Assembly (NCBI GenBank): GCA_020248945.1
Contig: JADCGQ010000034.1
Coordinates: 1 to 45,512 of the forward strand
Direction of reading: 5' to 3'
DNA from: Rubrivivax sp.
Lineage (GTDB): Bacteria > Pseudomonadota > Gammaproteobacteria > Burkholderiales > Burkholderiaceae_C
Length of the DNA: 45,512 nt
Shown: positions 8,501-16,238 of the stretch, piece after piece
Position numbering within the stretch: position 1 is the first letter of the stretch
Layout of the letters: the number at the start of each line of letters is the position of its first letter
The notes under the pieces: generated by a model
What the model was told of the DNA's origin: nothing
Databases searched by the model: none
What the model saw: only the letters and a program-made list of their open reading frames with translations
Program-made: the position numbers and the translations under genes

Positions 8501-9682
8501 CTGCATGCGCTGGCGCCGGCGCGCTTTCACGGCCGCGACGCGGCCCGCCAGGCGGTGCTCGACAACGCCGTCGACATCTACCGCACGCTGGGCCAGATCT
8601 ACTACCTCGACGGCGACGACATGGGCCGCGTGACCTACGTGACGCTGCGCGGCGTCAACGTCGGCCAGCGCGCCGGCCCCTCGCAGGCGCTGGCGCGCGT
8701 GCTGGCCAACGCCGGCAGCATGATGGGCTGGCTGGGTCTGAACCGATGGTCCGACGCCTACCTCGACGCCGCGGTGCGCATGGCCGGGCAGGGCGGGCAG
8801 AGCGGGGCCGAGGCCTACGTCTGGAACATCACCGCGCTCACCCAGGCCCAGCGCGGCGCCTGGGTGCCGGCGCTGGCTGCCAACCAGCGCGCGCTGGAGC
8901 TGGTGCGCAAGATCGGTGACTACAACCTCGAGGCCGAGGTCTGGATCGTGCGTGCCACGGTGCACGACTGCGCCGGCGACTACACCGCGCTGGCCGCCGA
9001 CTGGCCGCGCGCCCGCGAGCTGGCGCTGCAGCGGCGCAACCCGCAGATCCTGTGCTGGAGCTATCTCGACGAGTGCGATGCGCTGCTCGGCGCCGACGAC
9101 ACCGCCGGCGCCGCACGGGCGCTGGAGCTGGCACTGGCCACGCCGACGGCGCCGAACGACGGCAGCAGCGTGGCCGACAAGGCGCAGGCCCGCGCCGTCG
9201 TGCGCCTGCGCCAGGGCCGGCTGGGCGAGGCGCTGGAGGCCGCGCGCGAGGTGCTGACCCTGGTGACGCGGCAGCCGCCCTCGGGCTACCACTGGGTGCA
9301 CTTCCTCGCCGTGGCCACCGAGGTGCTGATCGAGCTTTCCCAGGCGCCGGGCGGCCGCAGTGCCACCATCGCGGCCGACGCCGCCCGGGGCGTGCGCGCA
9401 CTCGAGAAGCTCTCGGGCCGCTTCCGCAACGTGCTGCCGCGCAGCCGCTGGTTGCGCGGGCAACTGCTGCAGGGCGCTGCGGCGCGCCCGCGCTACGCCG
9501 AGGCGCTGCGCCTGGCGGAGCAGACCGACATGCCCTACGAACAGGCCCGGGCGCTGGCCGCCCTGGCGAGCCTGCCCGACGCCACGCCCGAAGACCGGCG
9601 CCGCGCGCAGGCCGAGGCGCTGCCCTGCTTTGCGCGGCTGGGTGCCGTGCACGAGGCACGGCGCTGGGCCGGGTCGGCTTGA
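5594..9682 (+). CDS. sAC-like protein: two class III cyclase domains, AAA NTPase, TPR region
   Basis: A 1362-residue cytoplasmic signalling protein. Domain order: class III cyclase domain 1 (about 40-220), cyclase domain 2 (about 255-425), AAA/STAND ATPase with Walker A AEAGLGKSR (about 473-481) and Walker B LLVMEDLHWFD (about 588-598), then a long helical TPR-like region to the end. This is the architecture of animal soluble adenylyl cyclase (ADCY10), and segments such as DDKGLLLLGVFGLP and INLAAR match its second domain. Domain 1 keeps metal-binding Asp50 (LLLSDIQGFS) and Asp100 (VAGDAF), but the purine-selecting Lys is Ser96 (GGDVLS). In domain 2 the first Asp is lost (VSVLLAQLPP), as in sAC C2. 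Activity is therefore uncertain. GTG at 5594 is the only well-placed start. Its stop touches that of the convergent SRAP gene. Confidence 0.88.
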   Translation: MSGITQFPIPEARLHWRSYLPEFLLRRLSSPPTLVAPESRNLEAVLLLSDIQGFSGLVQQAVVAGRGGLESLSAQLNAYFALLAEVVLDEGGDVLSVAGDAFLCLFEAEAGEQSLAGAARRAARAGLRIQQRLRDDGMPTRIGVAAGAVAVGQVGGHDERWDLVLGGPALEQVVAAERACPVGAVLVCNRSRELLAASAVFAPAIDTGLSRLVSAGDDTAPRRRAAAPDIDAERLRPYVPAIVLQRELLTDKAWMAEFRYVSVLLAQLPPLLPSDAQSLAQLHAGVGAFQRVISRYQGTMKVDADDKGLLLLGVFGLPMRSHEDNAGRAVRCALELVEALRAAGLPTAVAVTTGRAFCGVFGNHLRREYMLRGDVINLAARLSKSREDEVLCDRATVHGAREAAHFEAVGDVALRGVPQPVAVWRAVAPAGPAGAPVRPLALVGREAERAVLGQALDDVAAGRGGMALISAEAGLGKSRLIAELRNQARERGINVLLGQAASIERSTPYFAWRPVVQRLLGLADDSPRAGWPARLRERLGDTAPLFGDLLDVAIEDNGHTAQLRGEVRAGNTRAAAMQLLQAAAREGPTLLVMEDLHWFDSSSLALLLELAQALAHAGLPLLLVATSRHSPDTQADAAWNELRQHCRALDPDRVLDLPVLGEDDMRALMVQRLGVAELPPALEDFVLARVGGHPYFCEEFLLALRECGALRVEGGRCEVGALESMDLPTTVEGTLVSRIDGLTEPEQLCLKISAVVGRRFAERTVTEAHPLESERTQVGERLRSLCRSELTQPEVAADGAAQGAAEGLGTESRFRFKHQITRDVAYDMMSSAQRRSLHAGVAQALESVHVLDASPPHAVLAYHWDCAGEPTRALHHLERAGEQALRGGAFVEAQAFFQRAVDSGERHAAAAEPGRVAEWLKGLGTAQYFLGDMAGAQVNLERAVGAIDRPVPTTAAANVASLRELAVQALHALAPARFHGRDAARQAVLDNAVDIYRTLGQIYYLDGDDMGRVTYVTLRGVNVGQRAGPSQALARVLANAGSMMGWLGLNRWSDAYLDAAVRMAGQGGQSGAEAYVWNITALTQAQRGAWVPALAANQRALELVRKIGDYNLEAEVWIVRATVHDCAGDYTALAADWPRARELALQRRNPQILCWSYLDECDALLGADDTAGAARALELALATPTAPNDGSSVADKAQARAVVRLRQGRLGEALEAAREVLTLVTRQPPSGYHWVHFLAVATEVLIELSQAPGGRSATIAADAARGVRALEKLSGRFRNVLPRSRWLRGQLLQGAAARPRYAEALRLAEQTDMPYEQARALAALASLPDATPEDRRRAQAEALPCFARLGAVHEARRWAGSA

Positions 9683-10339
9683 TCAGGCCGGGCCGGCCTC
9701 GAAGTCTTCCAGCGGCGCCAGCCGCACCAGCGCCGCGGCCTCGGCCTGCGGTGCGTGCAGCCAGGTGTCCACGTCTTCCGGCTCGATGGGCACGACGCTG
9801 CGCTTGTCCTGCGCGTCGGCCGCCAGTTTCGGGTCGGGCTTGTGCATGCGCCGCATCAAGGGGTGGGCGTCGGCGTTCAGCGTCAGCATCGTGTAGCTCT
9901 CGACGATCTCGCCGCTGGCCTTGTCGACCCAGGTGTTCCACAAGCCGGCCAGGCCCCAGGGCTGGCCGTCCGTGCGTGCGAAGCGCCAGGCGACATGGCG
10001 GCCCGACTCCCAGTTCGGCTCGAAGAAGCAGGCCGCCGGGATGATGCAGCGCTGGCCACGCGCCCAGGGCAGCTTGTAGCTGGCCTTGGCGGCGAGCTCT
10101 TCGAAGCGCGCGTTCACCGTCAGGTAAGGCAGCGTGGCCGTCTTGGCGAACCAGGGCACCAGGGCCCACTGGCCGACGACGAGCTCGCGCGCCGGCTCGG
10201 CGCTGTCGCGCGCGGCGCGGATGAAGGGGCCGCGGTAGCGCGGGAACAGCTCGCGCGGCCAGGGTGCCGGCGAGCGCGAGCCGATGTGCCAGTGGCGCTC
10301 GATGTCGCCGGCTTCGGGGCTGATGTAACGCGTGCACAT
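9683..10339 (-). CDS. SRAP-domain protein (YedK/HMCES type)
   Basis: This 218-residue protein belongs to the SOS-response-associated peptidase family, which forms a covalent thiazolidine link between its Cys2 and abasic sites in single-stranded DNA, shielding them during replication. All catalytic residues are visible: Cys2 (MCTRYIS), Asn76 (TVNARFEE), Glu107 (ACFFEPN) and His159 (LNADAHPLM). The start at 10339 is fixed by the need for Cys2 after Met removal; in-frame sequence further upstream is non-coding. Its stop codon directly abuts the cyclase stop (TGATCA at 9680-9685). No LexA box was recognised upstream. Upstream it is divergent from a lipoprotein gene with about 100 bases between them. 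Confidence 0.93.
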   Translation of the reverse strand: MCTRYISPEAGDIERHWHIGSRSPAPWPRELFPRYRGPFIRAARDSAEPARELVVGQWALVPWFAKTATLPYLTVNARFEELAAKASYKLPWARGQRCIIPAACFFEPNWESGRHVAWRFARTDGQPWGLAGLWNTWVDKASGEIVESYTMLTLNADAHPLMRRMHKPDPKLAADAQDKRSVVPIEPEDVDTWLHAPQAEAAALVRLAPLEDFEAGPA

Positions 10340-10442
10340 GAGGCTGTGCACTGTATGCCGCCCGGCCCTGCCCGCGGGTGGCCGATCGAGAGGCGGCACC
10401 CCTGTGAATGCCGGGCGTGCGGGCGGGGCCGGCGGCGGCACA

Positions 10443-11384
10443 ATGCGGCCCATCATGGCCCAGACCGCTCGGCGCGATGTCGCCGCCGCCCTTCTTGCCA
10501 CCGCCGCGGCGGCGGGGCTTCTGGGTGGCTGCGCCTCGCGGGCTGTCGACATCGCGCCCTCGCCGTTCAATCCAGCGGAGTTCCTGGCCTGGAGCTGCGA
10601 GCGCATCGTCGACGAACAGGATCGTGTCCAGCTGCGCGCCGCCGACGTGGCCTATGCCGTCGACGAGCGTGCGGGCACCAACATCCTGGCGCTCGGCCTG
10701 GGCTTCAGCGTCTTCTGGCCGGCCTTGCTGGCGGCGCGCCCGGCCGGAGCCGAAGCCGCCGAGCTGGCACGCCTGAAGGGCCGCTACGAGGCGCTGGTGG
10801 TGGCCGCCCGCGGCAAGCAGTGCCCGTTGGCGGGGCCCGAGCTGCCGGCCTCGCGCGTGGCGGCGCTGGCGTTGGCGCTGGGTGAGCAGCTCGTCTACGA
10901 AGACCGCATCGACGCGCGGCGCGAACCCACCGAACTGGTGCTCACGCTGGCGGCCCTGCGCCGCGGCGACAGCGAGCTGCGCAGCGCCGCCGGCGGCAGC
11001 TGGCGCACCGATCCGGCGGGCAACCTCGTCGCCGCGCCGCCCGGCGCGCTGCTCTGGCCGCGGCTGCTGCGGCCGGAGCTCGAACTCGGGGCCCTCACCG
11101 CCGGTGACATGCTGATCGCCGGCGACCCGCTGCTGCGCGCCCGGCTGCGCGGCCAGGTGCTGGCCACGGGGCCGCAGATGGTGGGCGGCCGGCGCTTCGA
11201 CGTCGCCGTGGTCGAGCTCTTCGGCGACGCGCAACGGGGCGACGCCAGCACGCGGCTCGAAGGCGCTCTCGTGATCGACCGCGCCAGCGGCCTGCTGCTG
11301 CGCCTGGACCTGCGCAGCGCCGACCCGGCCTTCCAGCTGCAACGGCGGCTGCTGCGCATCGAGCCCGCAGCGCCCGCGCGCTGA
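10443..11384 (+). CDS. Putative lipoprotein of unknown function
   Basis: A 313-residue protein whose N-terminus is a lipoprotein signal: RR, a hydrophobic run AAALLATAAAAG, then the lipobox LLGGC, giving a lipidated Cys and envelope location. The mature part has a second hydrophobic stretch (NILALGLGFSVFWPALLAA) and a C-terminal half rich in short beta-like segments (LEGALVIDRASGLLLRLDLRS), as in small beta-rich periplasmic proteins. I do not recognise a domain. ATG at 10443 is used; ATG at 10455 (MAQTARRD) is equally plausible, and neither has a strong ribosome binding site. It stands alone between the divergent SRAP gene and the Spy-like gene. Confidence 0.7.
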   Translation: MRPIMAQTARRDVAAALLATAAAAGLLGGCASRAVDIAPSPFNPAEFLAWSCERIVDEQDRVQLRAADVAYAVDERAGTNILALGLGFSVFWPALLAARPAGAEAAELARLKGRYEALVVAARGKQCPLAGPELPASRVAALALALGEQLVYEDRIDARREPTELVLTLAALRRGDSELRSAAGGSWRTDPAGNLVAAPPGALLWPRLLRPELELGALTAGDMLIAGDPLLRARLRGQVLATGPQMVGGRRFDVAVVELFGDAQRGDASTRLEGALVIDRASGLLLRLDLRSADPAFQLQRRLLRIEPAAPAR

Positions 11385-11483
11385 GCCGCGTACACATCTT
11401 TACCCTGGGCCAACAGGGCCGACAAGCGCGCGGCGCACAGTGAGCTCACCAACCACACGCGCCCACCGGCGCCGGAGCCCCTG

Positions 11484-12059
11484 ATGAATCGCCACACCGC
11501 CCCCCGCAGCACCACCTTGAAGACCCATCCCGCCACCGGCCGCGCGCTCGGTGCCTTCGTGGCCACCGCCATCGTGGTGGTGGCGGCAAGCCTGTCGCCA
11601 CCGGCGATGGCCATGCCCGGCGGCCACGGTGGTATGCAGCATGCCGGCATGCACGGCGGCGGCATGCACGGTGGCGGCATGATGGGCAGCCCGAAGATGG
11701 CCGAGCGCATGCTCGACGGCGTTAACGCCACCCCCGAGCAGCGCACGCAGATCCGCCAGCTGATGGAGGCGGCGAAGAGCGACATGCAGGCCCAGCGCGA
11801 GTCGGGCCGCACGCTGCGCGAACAGGCGGCCAAGCTGTTTGCCGAACCCACTGTCGATGCGCGGGCGGCCGAGACCCTGCGCCAGCAGATGCTGGCCCAG
11901 CACGACACCGCCAGCAAGCGCATGACGCAGCTGATGCTCGACGTGAGCCGCGTGCTCACGCCCGAGCAGCGCAAGCAGATGGCCGAGCGCATGGCGCAGC
12001 GCCGCACGATGATGGAGCGCCACCGGCAGGAGCGTCAGTCGCAGCGCCCGCAGAGCTGA
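11484..12059 (+). CDS. Spy/CpxP-family periplasmic protein with Met/His-rich segment
   Basis: A 191-residue exported protein of the LTxxQ (Spy/CpxP) family, periplasmic chaperones or stress sensors that often restrain a cognate sensor kinase. A signal peptide ends near AMA, followed by a repeat segment GMQHAGMHGGGMHGGGMMG whose Met and His density suggests copper or other metal binding. The helical body has two LTxxQ-like motifs, ATPEQRTQIRQLM and LTPEQRKQMAERM. GGAG lies 6 bases before the ATG. A clear terminator follows, and then the response regulator and sensor kinase of what is presumably its own two-component system. A copper ATPase lies 4 kb downstream, which supports but does not prove a metal-stress role. 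Confidence 0.85.
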   Translation: MNRHTAPRSTTLKTHPATGRALGAFVATAIVVVAASLSPPAMAMPGGHGGMQHAGMHGGGMHGGGMMGSPKMAERMLDGVNATPEQRTQIRQLMEAAKSDMQAQRESGRTLREQAAKLFAEPTVDARAAETLRQQMLAQHDTASKRMTQLMLDVSRVLTPEQRKQMAERMAQRRTMMERHRQERQSQRPQS

Positions 12060-12129
12060 TTCGCTCACGCGGCCTGGCAGCCGCTATCGTTGTTCCTCGG
12101 ACGGGCCGGGGTTCCACTCCGCCCTTCAT

Positions 12130-12158
12130 GCCCCGGCGTTCGCGCGCCGGGGCTTTTT
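12130..12158 (+). terminator. Rho-independent terminator after the Spy-like gene
   Basis: A perfect 9-base stem, GCCCCGGCG (12130-12138) and CGCCGGGGC (12145-12153), with a 6-base loop is followed by TTTTT (12154-12158). It lies between the Spy-like gene and the response regulator, so the abundant Spy-type mRNA can end here while read-through or a separate promoter supplies the regulator and kinase. Confidence 0.85.
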
Positions 12159-12187
12159 GCCCACCCAGCCCGACAGAGTTCAAGAGA

Positions 12188-12895
12188 GTGACGACGCCCC
12201 GACTGCTGCTGATCGACGACGACCTGCGCCTGGCCGACATGGTGGGCGGCTACCTGCGCAGCAACGGCTTCGAGGTCGACACCGCCGGCTCGCTGGCCGC
12301 CGGCCGCGACCGCCTGAAGCAGGGCAGCTACGACGCCCTTGTGCTCGACTTGATGCTGCCCGACGGCGACGGCCTGGACTTCACGCGCGAGCTGCGCGCC
12401 GAGCGCCGCACGCGCCGCCTGCCGCTGCTCATGCTCACGGCGCGCGGCGAGCCGCTGGACCGCATCGTCGGCCTCGAACTCGGTGCCGACGACTATCTGG
12501 GCAAGCCCTTCGAGCCGCGCGAGTTGCTGGCGCGCGTGAAGGCGCTGCTGCGCCGCGCGGCGCCCGAGCCGGGCGAAGACGAGGTGCTGCGCTTCGGCCG
12601 CCTCGAGGTCGACCTCGGCGCGCGCCTGGCGCGCCTGGGCGGCGAGCCCTGCGACCTGACGAGCCACCAGTTCGAGCTGCTCACCGTGCTGGCCAGGGCC
12701 GCCGGCCGCGTGCTCAGCCGCGACCAGATCATGGACGCGCTGAAGGGCCACCCGCTCGAGGCCTTCGACCGCAGCATCGACGTGCACATCTCGCGCATCC
12801 GCGCCGTCATCGAAGACGACGCCAAGAACCCGCGGCGCGTGCTCACCGTGCGCGGCGCGGGCTACCTGTTTGTGCGCAAGCAGGACGAGGCGTGA
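12188..12895 (+). CDS. OmpR-family response regulator (module 1)
   Basis: A 235-residue two-component regulator. The receiver domain has the acidic pair DDD near residues 10-12, phospho-acceptor Asp54 (LVLDLMLPDGDG), Thr (LTARGE) and Lys (GKPFEP). The C-terminal winged helix ends IDVHISRIRAVIEDDAKNPR then VRGAGYLFV, typical of OmpR/CpxR/PhoB. GTG at 12188 is chosen since the longer frame starts inside the terminator. The sensor kinase follows 35 bases downstream in the same direction, and the Spy-like gene precedes, reproducing a CpxP/CpxR/CpxA-like order. It probably controls the Spy gene and other envelope or metal-stress functions. Confidence 0.93.
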   Translation: MTTPRLLLIDDDLRLADMVGGYLRSNGFEVDTAGSLAAGRDRLKQGSYDALVLDLMLPDGDGLDFTRELRAERRTRRLPLLMLTARGEPLDRIVGLELGADDYLGKPFEPRELLARVKALLRRAAPEPGEDEVLRFGRLEVDLGARLARLGGEPCDLTSHQFELLTVLARAAGRVLSRDQIMDALKGHPLEAFDRSIDVHISRIRAVIEDDAKNPRRVLTVRGAGYLFVRKQDEA

Positions 12896-12930
12896 GCAGG
12901 CTGCGCACCGGGGCCTGAGCCGACATCCGC

Positions 12931-14295
12931 ATGCGCTCGCTGTACCTCCGCATCTGGCTCACCGTGGTGGCCTCGCTGGCGTTGTTCGCGCTGGTCTCGG
13001 GCTGGCTGGTGCAGCGTCACCTCGAGGAGCAGCGCGAGCGAAACGAGCGCGTGGTGCAGGAGCGCGTCGCGGCCTGGGCCGACCTGCTGCAGTCCACGCT
13101 GCCGCCGGCCACCGCCACCCCGGCCGAACAGGCCCAGGGGCTGCTGGAGTGGTCGATCCGGCTGCGTGTGCCGCTGGCCATGGACGCCGCCGACGGCAGC
13201 CGCATCGCCACCACCGATGCCTTCGTGCGCCGGCGGCTTGATGAACCCGCGGCGCGCGAGCGCCTGCGCGCCATCCGGCTCGACGACGGCCGCACGCTGT
13301 GGGCGCCGCGCGCCGCCGGCCCGCGTGCCATGGCGCCCGGCCTGCACGGGCCAATGGGCGCGCCACCGCCGCCGGGCTGGCTGCCGGGCTGGCGTCCGGG
13401 CATACGCGGCCCCTGGCCCGACGGCGTCGGCCTGGTGGTGCTGCTGGCGGTGCTGTTTGCCGCTGTCGCGGCGGGCGCCTGGCCGGTGGTGCGGCGCCTG
13501 ACGCGCCGGCTCGAGGCGCTGAAGGCCGGCGTCGAGGCCTTCGGTGCCGGCGCGCTGCACCAGCGCGTCGACGAAGGCGGGCGCGACGAGGTCGCGGCGG
13601 TGGCGGCCAGCTTCAACCGCGCGGCCGGCCGCATCGAGGCGCTGCTGCGCTCGCACCAGAACCTGCTGGCCAACGCCAGCCACGAGTTGCGCAGCCCGCT
13701 GGCGCGGCTGAAGATGGCGATGGCCATGCTCGACGACGCCTCACCCGAGATGCGTGCGCGCCTGAAGCACGAGATCCACACCAACATCGGCGAGCTCGAT
13801 GCGCTCGTCGAAGAGGTGCTGCTGGCCAGCCGGCTCGACGCCAGCGCCACGCTCGACACCTCGCAGCCCGTGGCGCTGCTGGCCGTGGCCGCCGAAGAAG
13901 CCGCGCGCGTGGGCGCCAGCGCCGCGGGCGACGACGTGGTGCAGCCGGGCGACGAACGGCTGCTGCGCCGTGCCGTGCGCAACCTGCTCGAGAACGCGCG
14001 CCGCTATGCCGGCGAGGGCTTGGAGGTGCAGGTGGCGCGCCGTGCCGACGGCGGCGTGGACGTGGCCGTGGCCGACCGCGGCCCCGGTGTGCCCGAGGCC
14101 TGGCGCGAGCGCATCTTCGAGCCCTTCTTCCGCCTGCCCGGGCATGCCGAGCGCGAAGGCGGTGTCGGCCTCGGGCTGGCGCTGGTGCGCCAGATCGCCG
14201 AGCGCCACGGCGGCCGGGCCCGCTGCGAGGCCCACGAAGGCGGCGGCAGCCGCTTCGTCATCAGCCTGCCGGCGCCGAAGCCCGCCGCCGCCTGA
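12931..14295 (+). CDS. Sensor histidine kinase (CpxA-like, module 1)
   Basis: A 454-residue inner-membrane kinase. A first membrane segment (IWLTVVASLALFALVSGWLV), a periplasmic domain of about 130 residues with a Pro/Gly/Met-rich stretch (GLHGPMGAPPPPGWLPGW), and a second segment (LVVLLAVLFAAVAAGAWPVV) are followed by HAMP, the phospho-acceptor His251 (NASHELRSPLARLK), the N box (RNLLENARRYA) and G boxes (DRGPGVPE, GVGLGLALV). It is the partner of the regulator 35 bases upstream. The Met-containing sensor loop and the neighbouring Spy-like protein suggest metal or misfolding sensing. Its 3' end overlaps the convergent MATE gene by 35 bases. Confidence 0.93.
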   Translation: MRSLYLRIWLTVVASLALFALVSGWLVQRHLEEQRERNERVVQERVAAWADLLQSTLPPATATPAEQAQGLLEWSIRLRVPLAMDAADGSRIATTDAFVRRRLDEPAARERLRAIRLDDGRTLWAPRAAGPRAMAPGLHGPMGAPPPPGWLPGWRPGIRGPWPDGVGLVVLLAVLFAAVAAGAWPVVRRLTRRLEALKAGVEAFGAGALHQRVDEGGRDEVAAVAASFNRAAGRIEALLRSHQNLLANASHELRSPLARLKMAMAMLDDASPEMRARLKHEIHTNIGELDALVEEVLLASRLDASATLDTSQPVALLAVAAEEAARVGASAAGDDVVQPGDERLLRRAVRNLLENARRYAGEGLEVQVARRADGGVDVAVADRGPGVPEAWRERIFEPFFRLPGHAEREGGVGLGLALVRQIAERHGGRARCEAHEGGGSRFVISLPAPKPAAA

Positions 14296-15652
14296 GCACC
14301 ACCGCCAGCACGGCCGTGAGTGCCACGCCGGCCACCACCAGCCCCGCGGTGGACGCAAACCAGTAGCCCGGCGCCCCGCGCAGCGCGGTCGGCGTGATGC
14401 CACCCACATTGAAAGCCAGCCAGTAGCCGCCGCCCAGACCCACGCCCCACAGCGCCGCCACGTAGATGAGCACCGAGACGAGCGTGATCTTGTAGGCGCG
14501 CAGCACGAAGGCGGCGATGGTCTGCGCGGCATCGGCGGTGTGGAACACCGCCAGCCAGGCGACCAGCGGCAGGGCCGCGGCCAGCACCGCGGCATCGTTC
14601 GTGTACAGGCCCAGCACCGGCCGGCGCAGCACGAACACCGCCAGCCCCATCAAGGTGGCGATGACCAGGCCGATGAGCAGCGAATGCCAGCCCAACCGCG
14701 CGGCCTCGTGGTGGCGGCCGGCGCCGATGGCCTGCGCCACCAGCGTGCTGCCGGCGTTGCCGATGGCCAGCGGCACCATGAACAGCAGGCTCACCAGGTT
14801 GACGGCCAGCTGGTGCCCGGCCACCGCCGTGGTGCCCAGCCGCGCGATGAACAGGGCCATGAAGGCGAAGCCCGTCGCCTCGACCAGGATCGACGCGCCC
14901 AGCGGCACGCCGAGCTTGAGCTGCGCCAGCAGCGGCGCGCGCGCCGGCCGGTCCAGCCCGCGGCCCCAGATCTGGTACGGCGCGTAGAAGGCATCGCGCC
15001 GCATCACGCGCCAGGCCAGCAGCACCTGCGCCCACATCGCCAGCGCGGTGGCGATGCCGCAGCCCACCACGCCCATCGGCGGCAGGCCGAGCGCCGGCAC
15101 GCCGAACACCAGCATCGCCGACAGCGGCACCTTGGCGGCCAGGCCGCCAAGCTGGATGGCCATCACCACCTTGGGCCGCGACACCGCGGTGTTGAAGGCG
15201 CGGAACAGCGTGAACAGCAGCGAGGCCGGCAACGAGAAGGCCAGCGCCATCAGATAGCCGCGCACCCGCTCCTCGACCTCGGGCGAGGTCTGCGCCAGTG
15301 CCAGGAAGGGTTCTGGAAACGCCAGCAGCGTGCAGCCCACGGCGGCCAGCCCCAGCGCCACCCACAGCGCCTGGTGCAACTGCTGGCCGGCCTCCGCCTT
15401 CTTGCCGGCGCCCTGCAGCTGGCCGACGATGGGCGACAGCGCCACCAGCACGCCCATGAAGCCGATGAACACCGTGATGTAGGCCGCCGCGCCCACCGCC
15501 AGCGCGGCCAGGTCGCCGGCGGCGAAGCGGGCCACGAACACGGTGTCGATGGTGCCGAAGGCGAGCACCGAGACCTGGCCCACGAACACCGGCCAGGCCA
15601 GTGGCGCGATGCGGCGCGCGCTGTCGCGCCAGCCCAGTGTGGCGGCGCTCAC
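14261..15652 (-). CDS. MATE-family efflux protein (NorM/DinF-like)
   Basis: A 463-residue inner-membrane antiporter of the multi-antimicrobial extrusion family, expected to export cationic drugs or metabolites using a Na+ or H+ gradient. About twelve hydrophobic segments are visible, with the two symmetrical MatE halves (PLAWPVFVGQVSVLAFGTID in the first, LKLGVPLGASILVEATGFAF in the second). The start is taken as GTG at 15652, 11 bases after the stop of the DUF1289 gene; the upstream in-frame sequence rich in Arg is the shadow of that gene. No strong ribosome binding site is visible, so translation may be coupled to the upstream gene. Confidence 0.88.
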   Translation of the reverse strand: MSAATLGWRDSARRIAPLAWPVFVGQVSVLAFGTIDTVFVARFAAGDLAALAVGAAAYITVFIGFMGVLVALSPIVGQLQGAGKKAEAGQQLHQALWVALGLAAVGCTLLAFPEPFLALAQTSPEVEERVRGYLMALAFSLPASLLFTLFRAFNTAVSRPKVVMAIQLGGLAAKVPLSAMLVFGVPALGLPPMGVVGCGIATALAMWAQVLLAWRVMRRDAFYAPYQIWGRGLDRPARAPLLAQLKLGVPLGASILVEATGFAFMALFIARLGTTAVAGHQLAVNLVSLLFMVPLAIGNAGSTLVAQAIGAGRHHEAARLGWHSLLIGLVIATLMGLAVFVLRRPVLGLYTNDAAVLAAALPLVAWLAVFHTADAAQTIAAFVLRAYKITLVSVLIYVAALWGVGLGGGYWLAFNVGGITPTALRGAPGYWFASTAGLVVAGVALTAVLAVVLRRRRASAPAG

Positions 15653-15662
15653 AGCAAGCTGT

Positions 15663-16172
15663 TCAAGAAGACGACGATGGCGCCGAAAAGCGCACCGGGT
15701 CCGGGTGGTCTTCGCCGTTGGCGGCGCGCGCGCGCTCGGCATAGCGGTTGAAGCGCCAGGCCGTGGCCTCCTGCGTGATGCGGCGCCAGACGCTGCGCTT
15801 CTGCCCGGGCGTGAAGGCCGGCCAGTGCTGGACCTCGCCGAAACTGCGGCCGCAGCCCTTGCAGACCTCGTCGCCCTGGCTCGTGGAGCAGATGGCGATG
15901 CAGGGCGCGTCGGGCGTGGTGGCGTACCAGGCCAGCCAGGCGGCGTGCGCCTTCTTCGGCATCGACCGCTCGTCGGCCAGCGTCTCGCGGTGCCAGACCA
16001 TCAGCGCATACACCTCGGCCAGCGCACGCACCTCGGGGCAGGCGCTGATGCCGTCGGGCGACGGCGAGCGCTCGCGCCACCAGTTGATGGCGGCTTCGAG
16101 GTCGGTGATGTGCACGGCGCGCTCGGGGCCGGTGTCGGCGAGCGTGTCGGAGGCGGCAGGGTCGTCAGACAT
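15663..16172 (-). CDS. DUF3717 and DUF1289 protein
   Basis: A 169-residue cytoplasmic protein of unknown function combining two small conserved domains. The N-terminal part (ITDLEAAINWWRERSPSP, ending near LADE) is DUF3717. The C-terminal part is DUF1289, with its Cys pattern PCIAICSTS, then VCKGCGRSFGEV and WPAFTPGQKR; four Cys could bind a metal or an Fe-S cluster. The combination is common in Burkholderiales. It lies just upstream of the MATE exporter with 10 bases between, so they are likely co-transcribed, though a functional link is unproven. A short Ser-rich tail ends the protein. Confidence 0.85.
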   Translation of the reverse strand: MSDDPAASDTLADTGPERAVHITDLEAAINWWRERSPSPDGISACPEVRALAEVYALMVWHRETLADERSMPKKAHAAWLAWYATTPDAPCIAICSTSQGDEVCKGCGRSFGEVQHWPAFTPGQKRSVWRRITQEATAWRFNRYAERARAANGEDHPDPVRFSAPSSSS

Positions 16173-16238
16173 GGGGGCGCGAAGTGTAGCGACGGGCCCG
16201 CTGCAGCCGTCGGCCCAGGGTATCGGGGCCGCGCCAGC

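Noticed and set aside
11440..11449. Palindrome GTGAGCTCAC before the first Spy-like gene
   Set aside because: Only ten bases, not related to the repeats before module 2; chance cannot be excluded.
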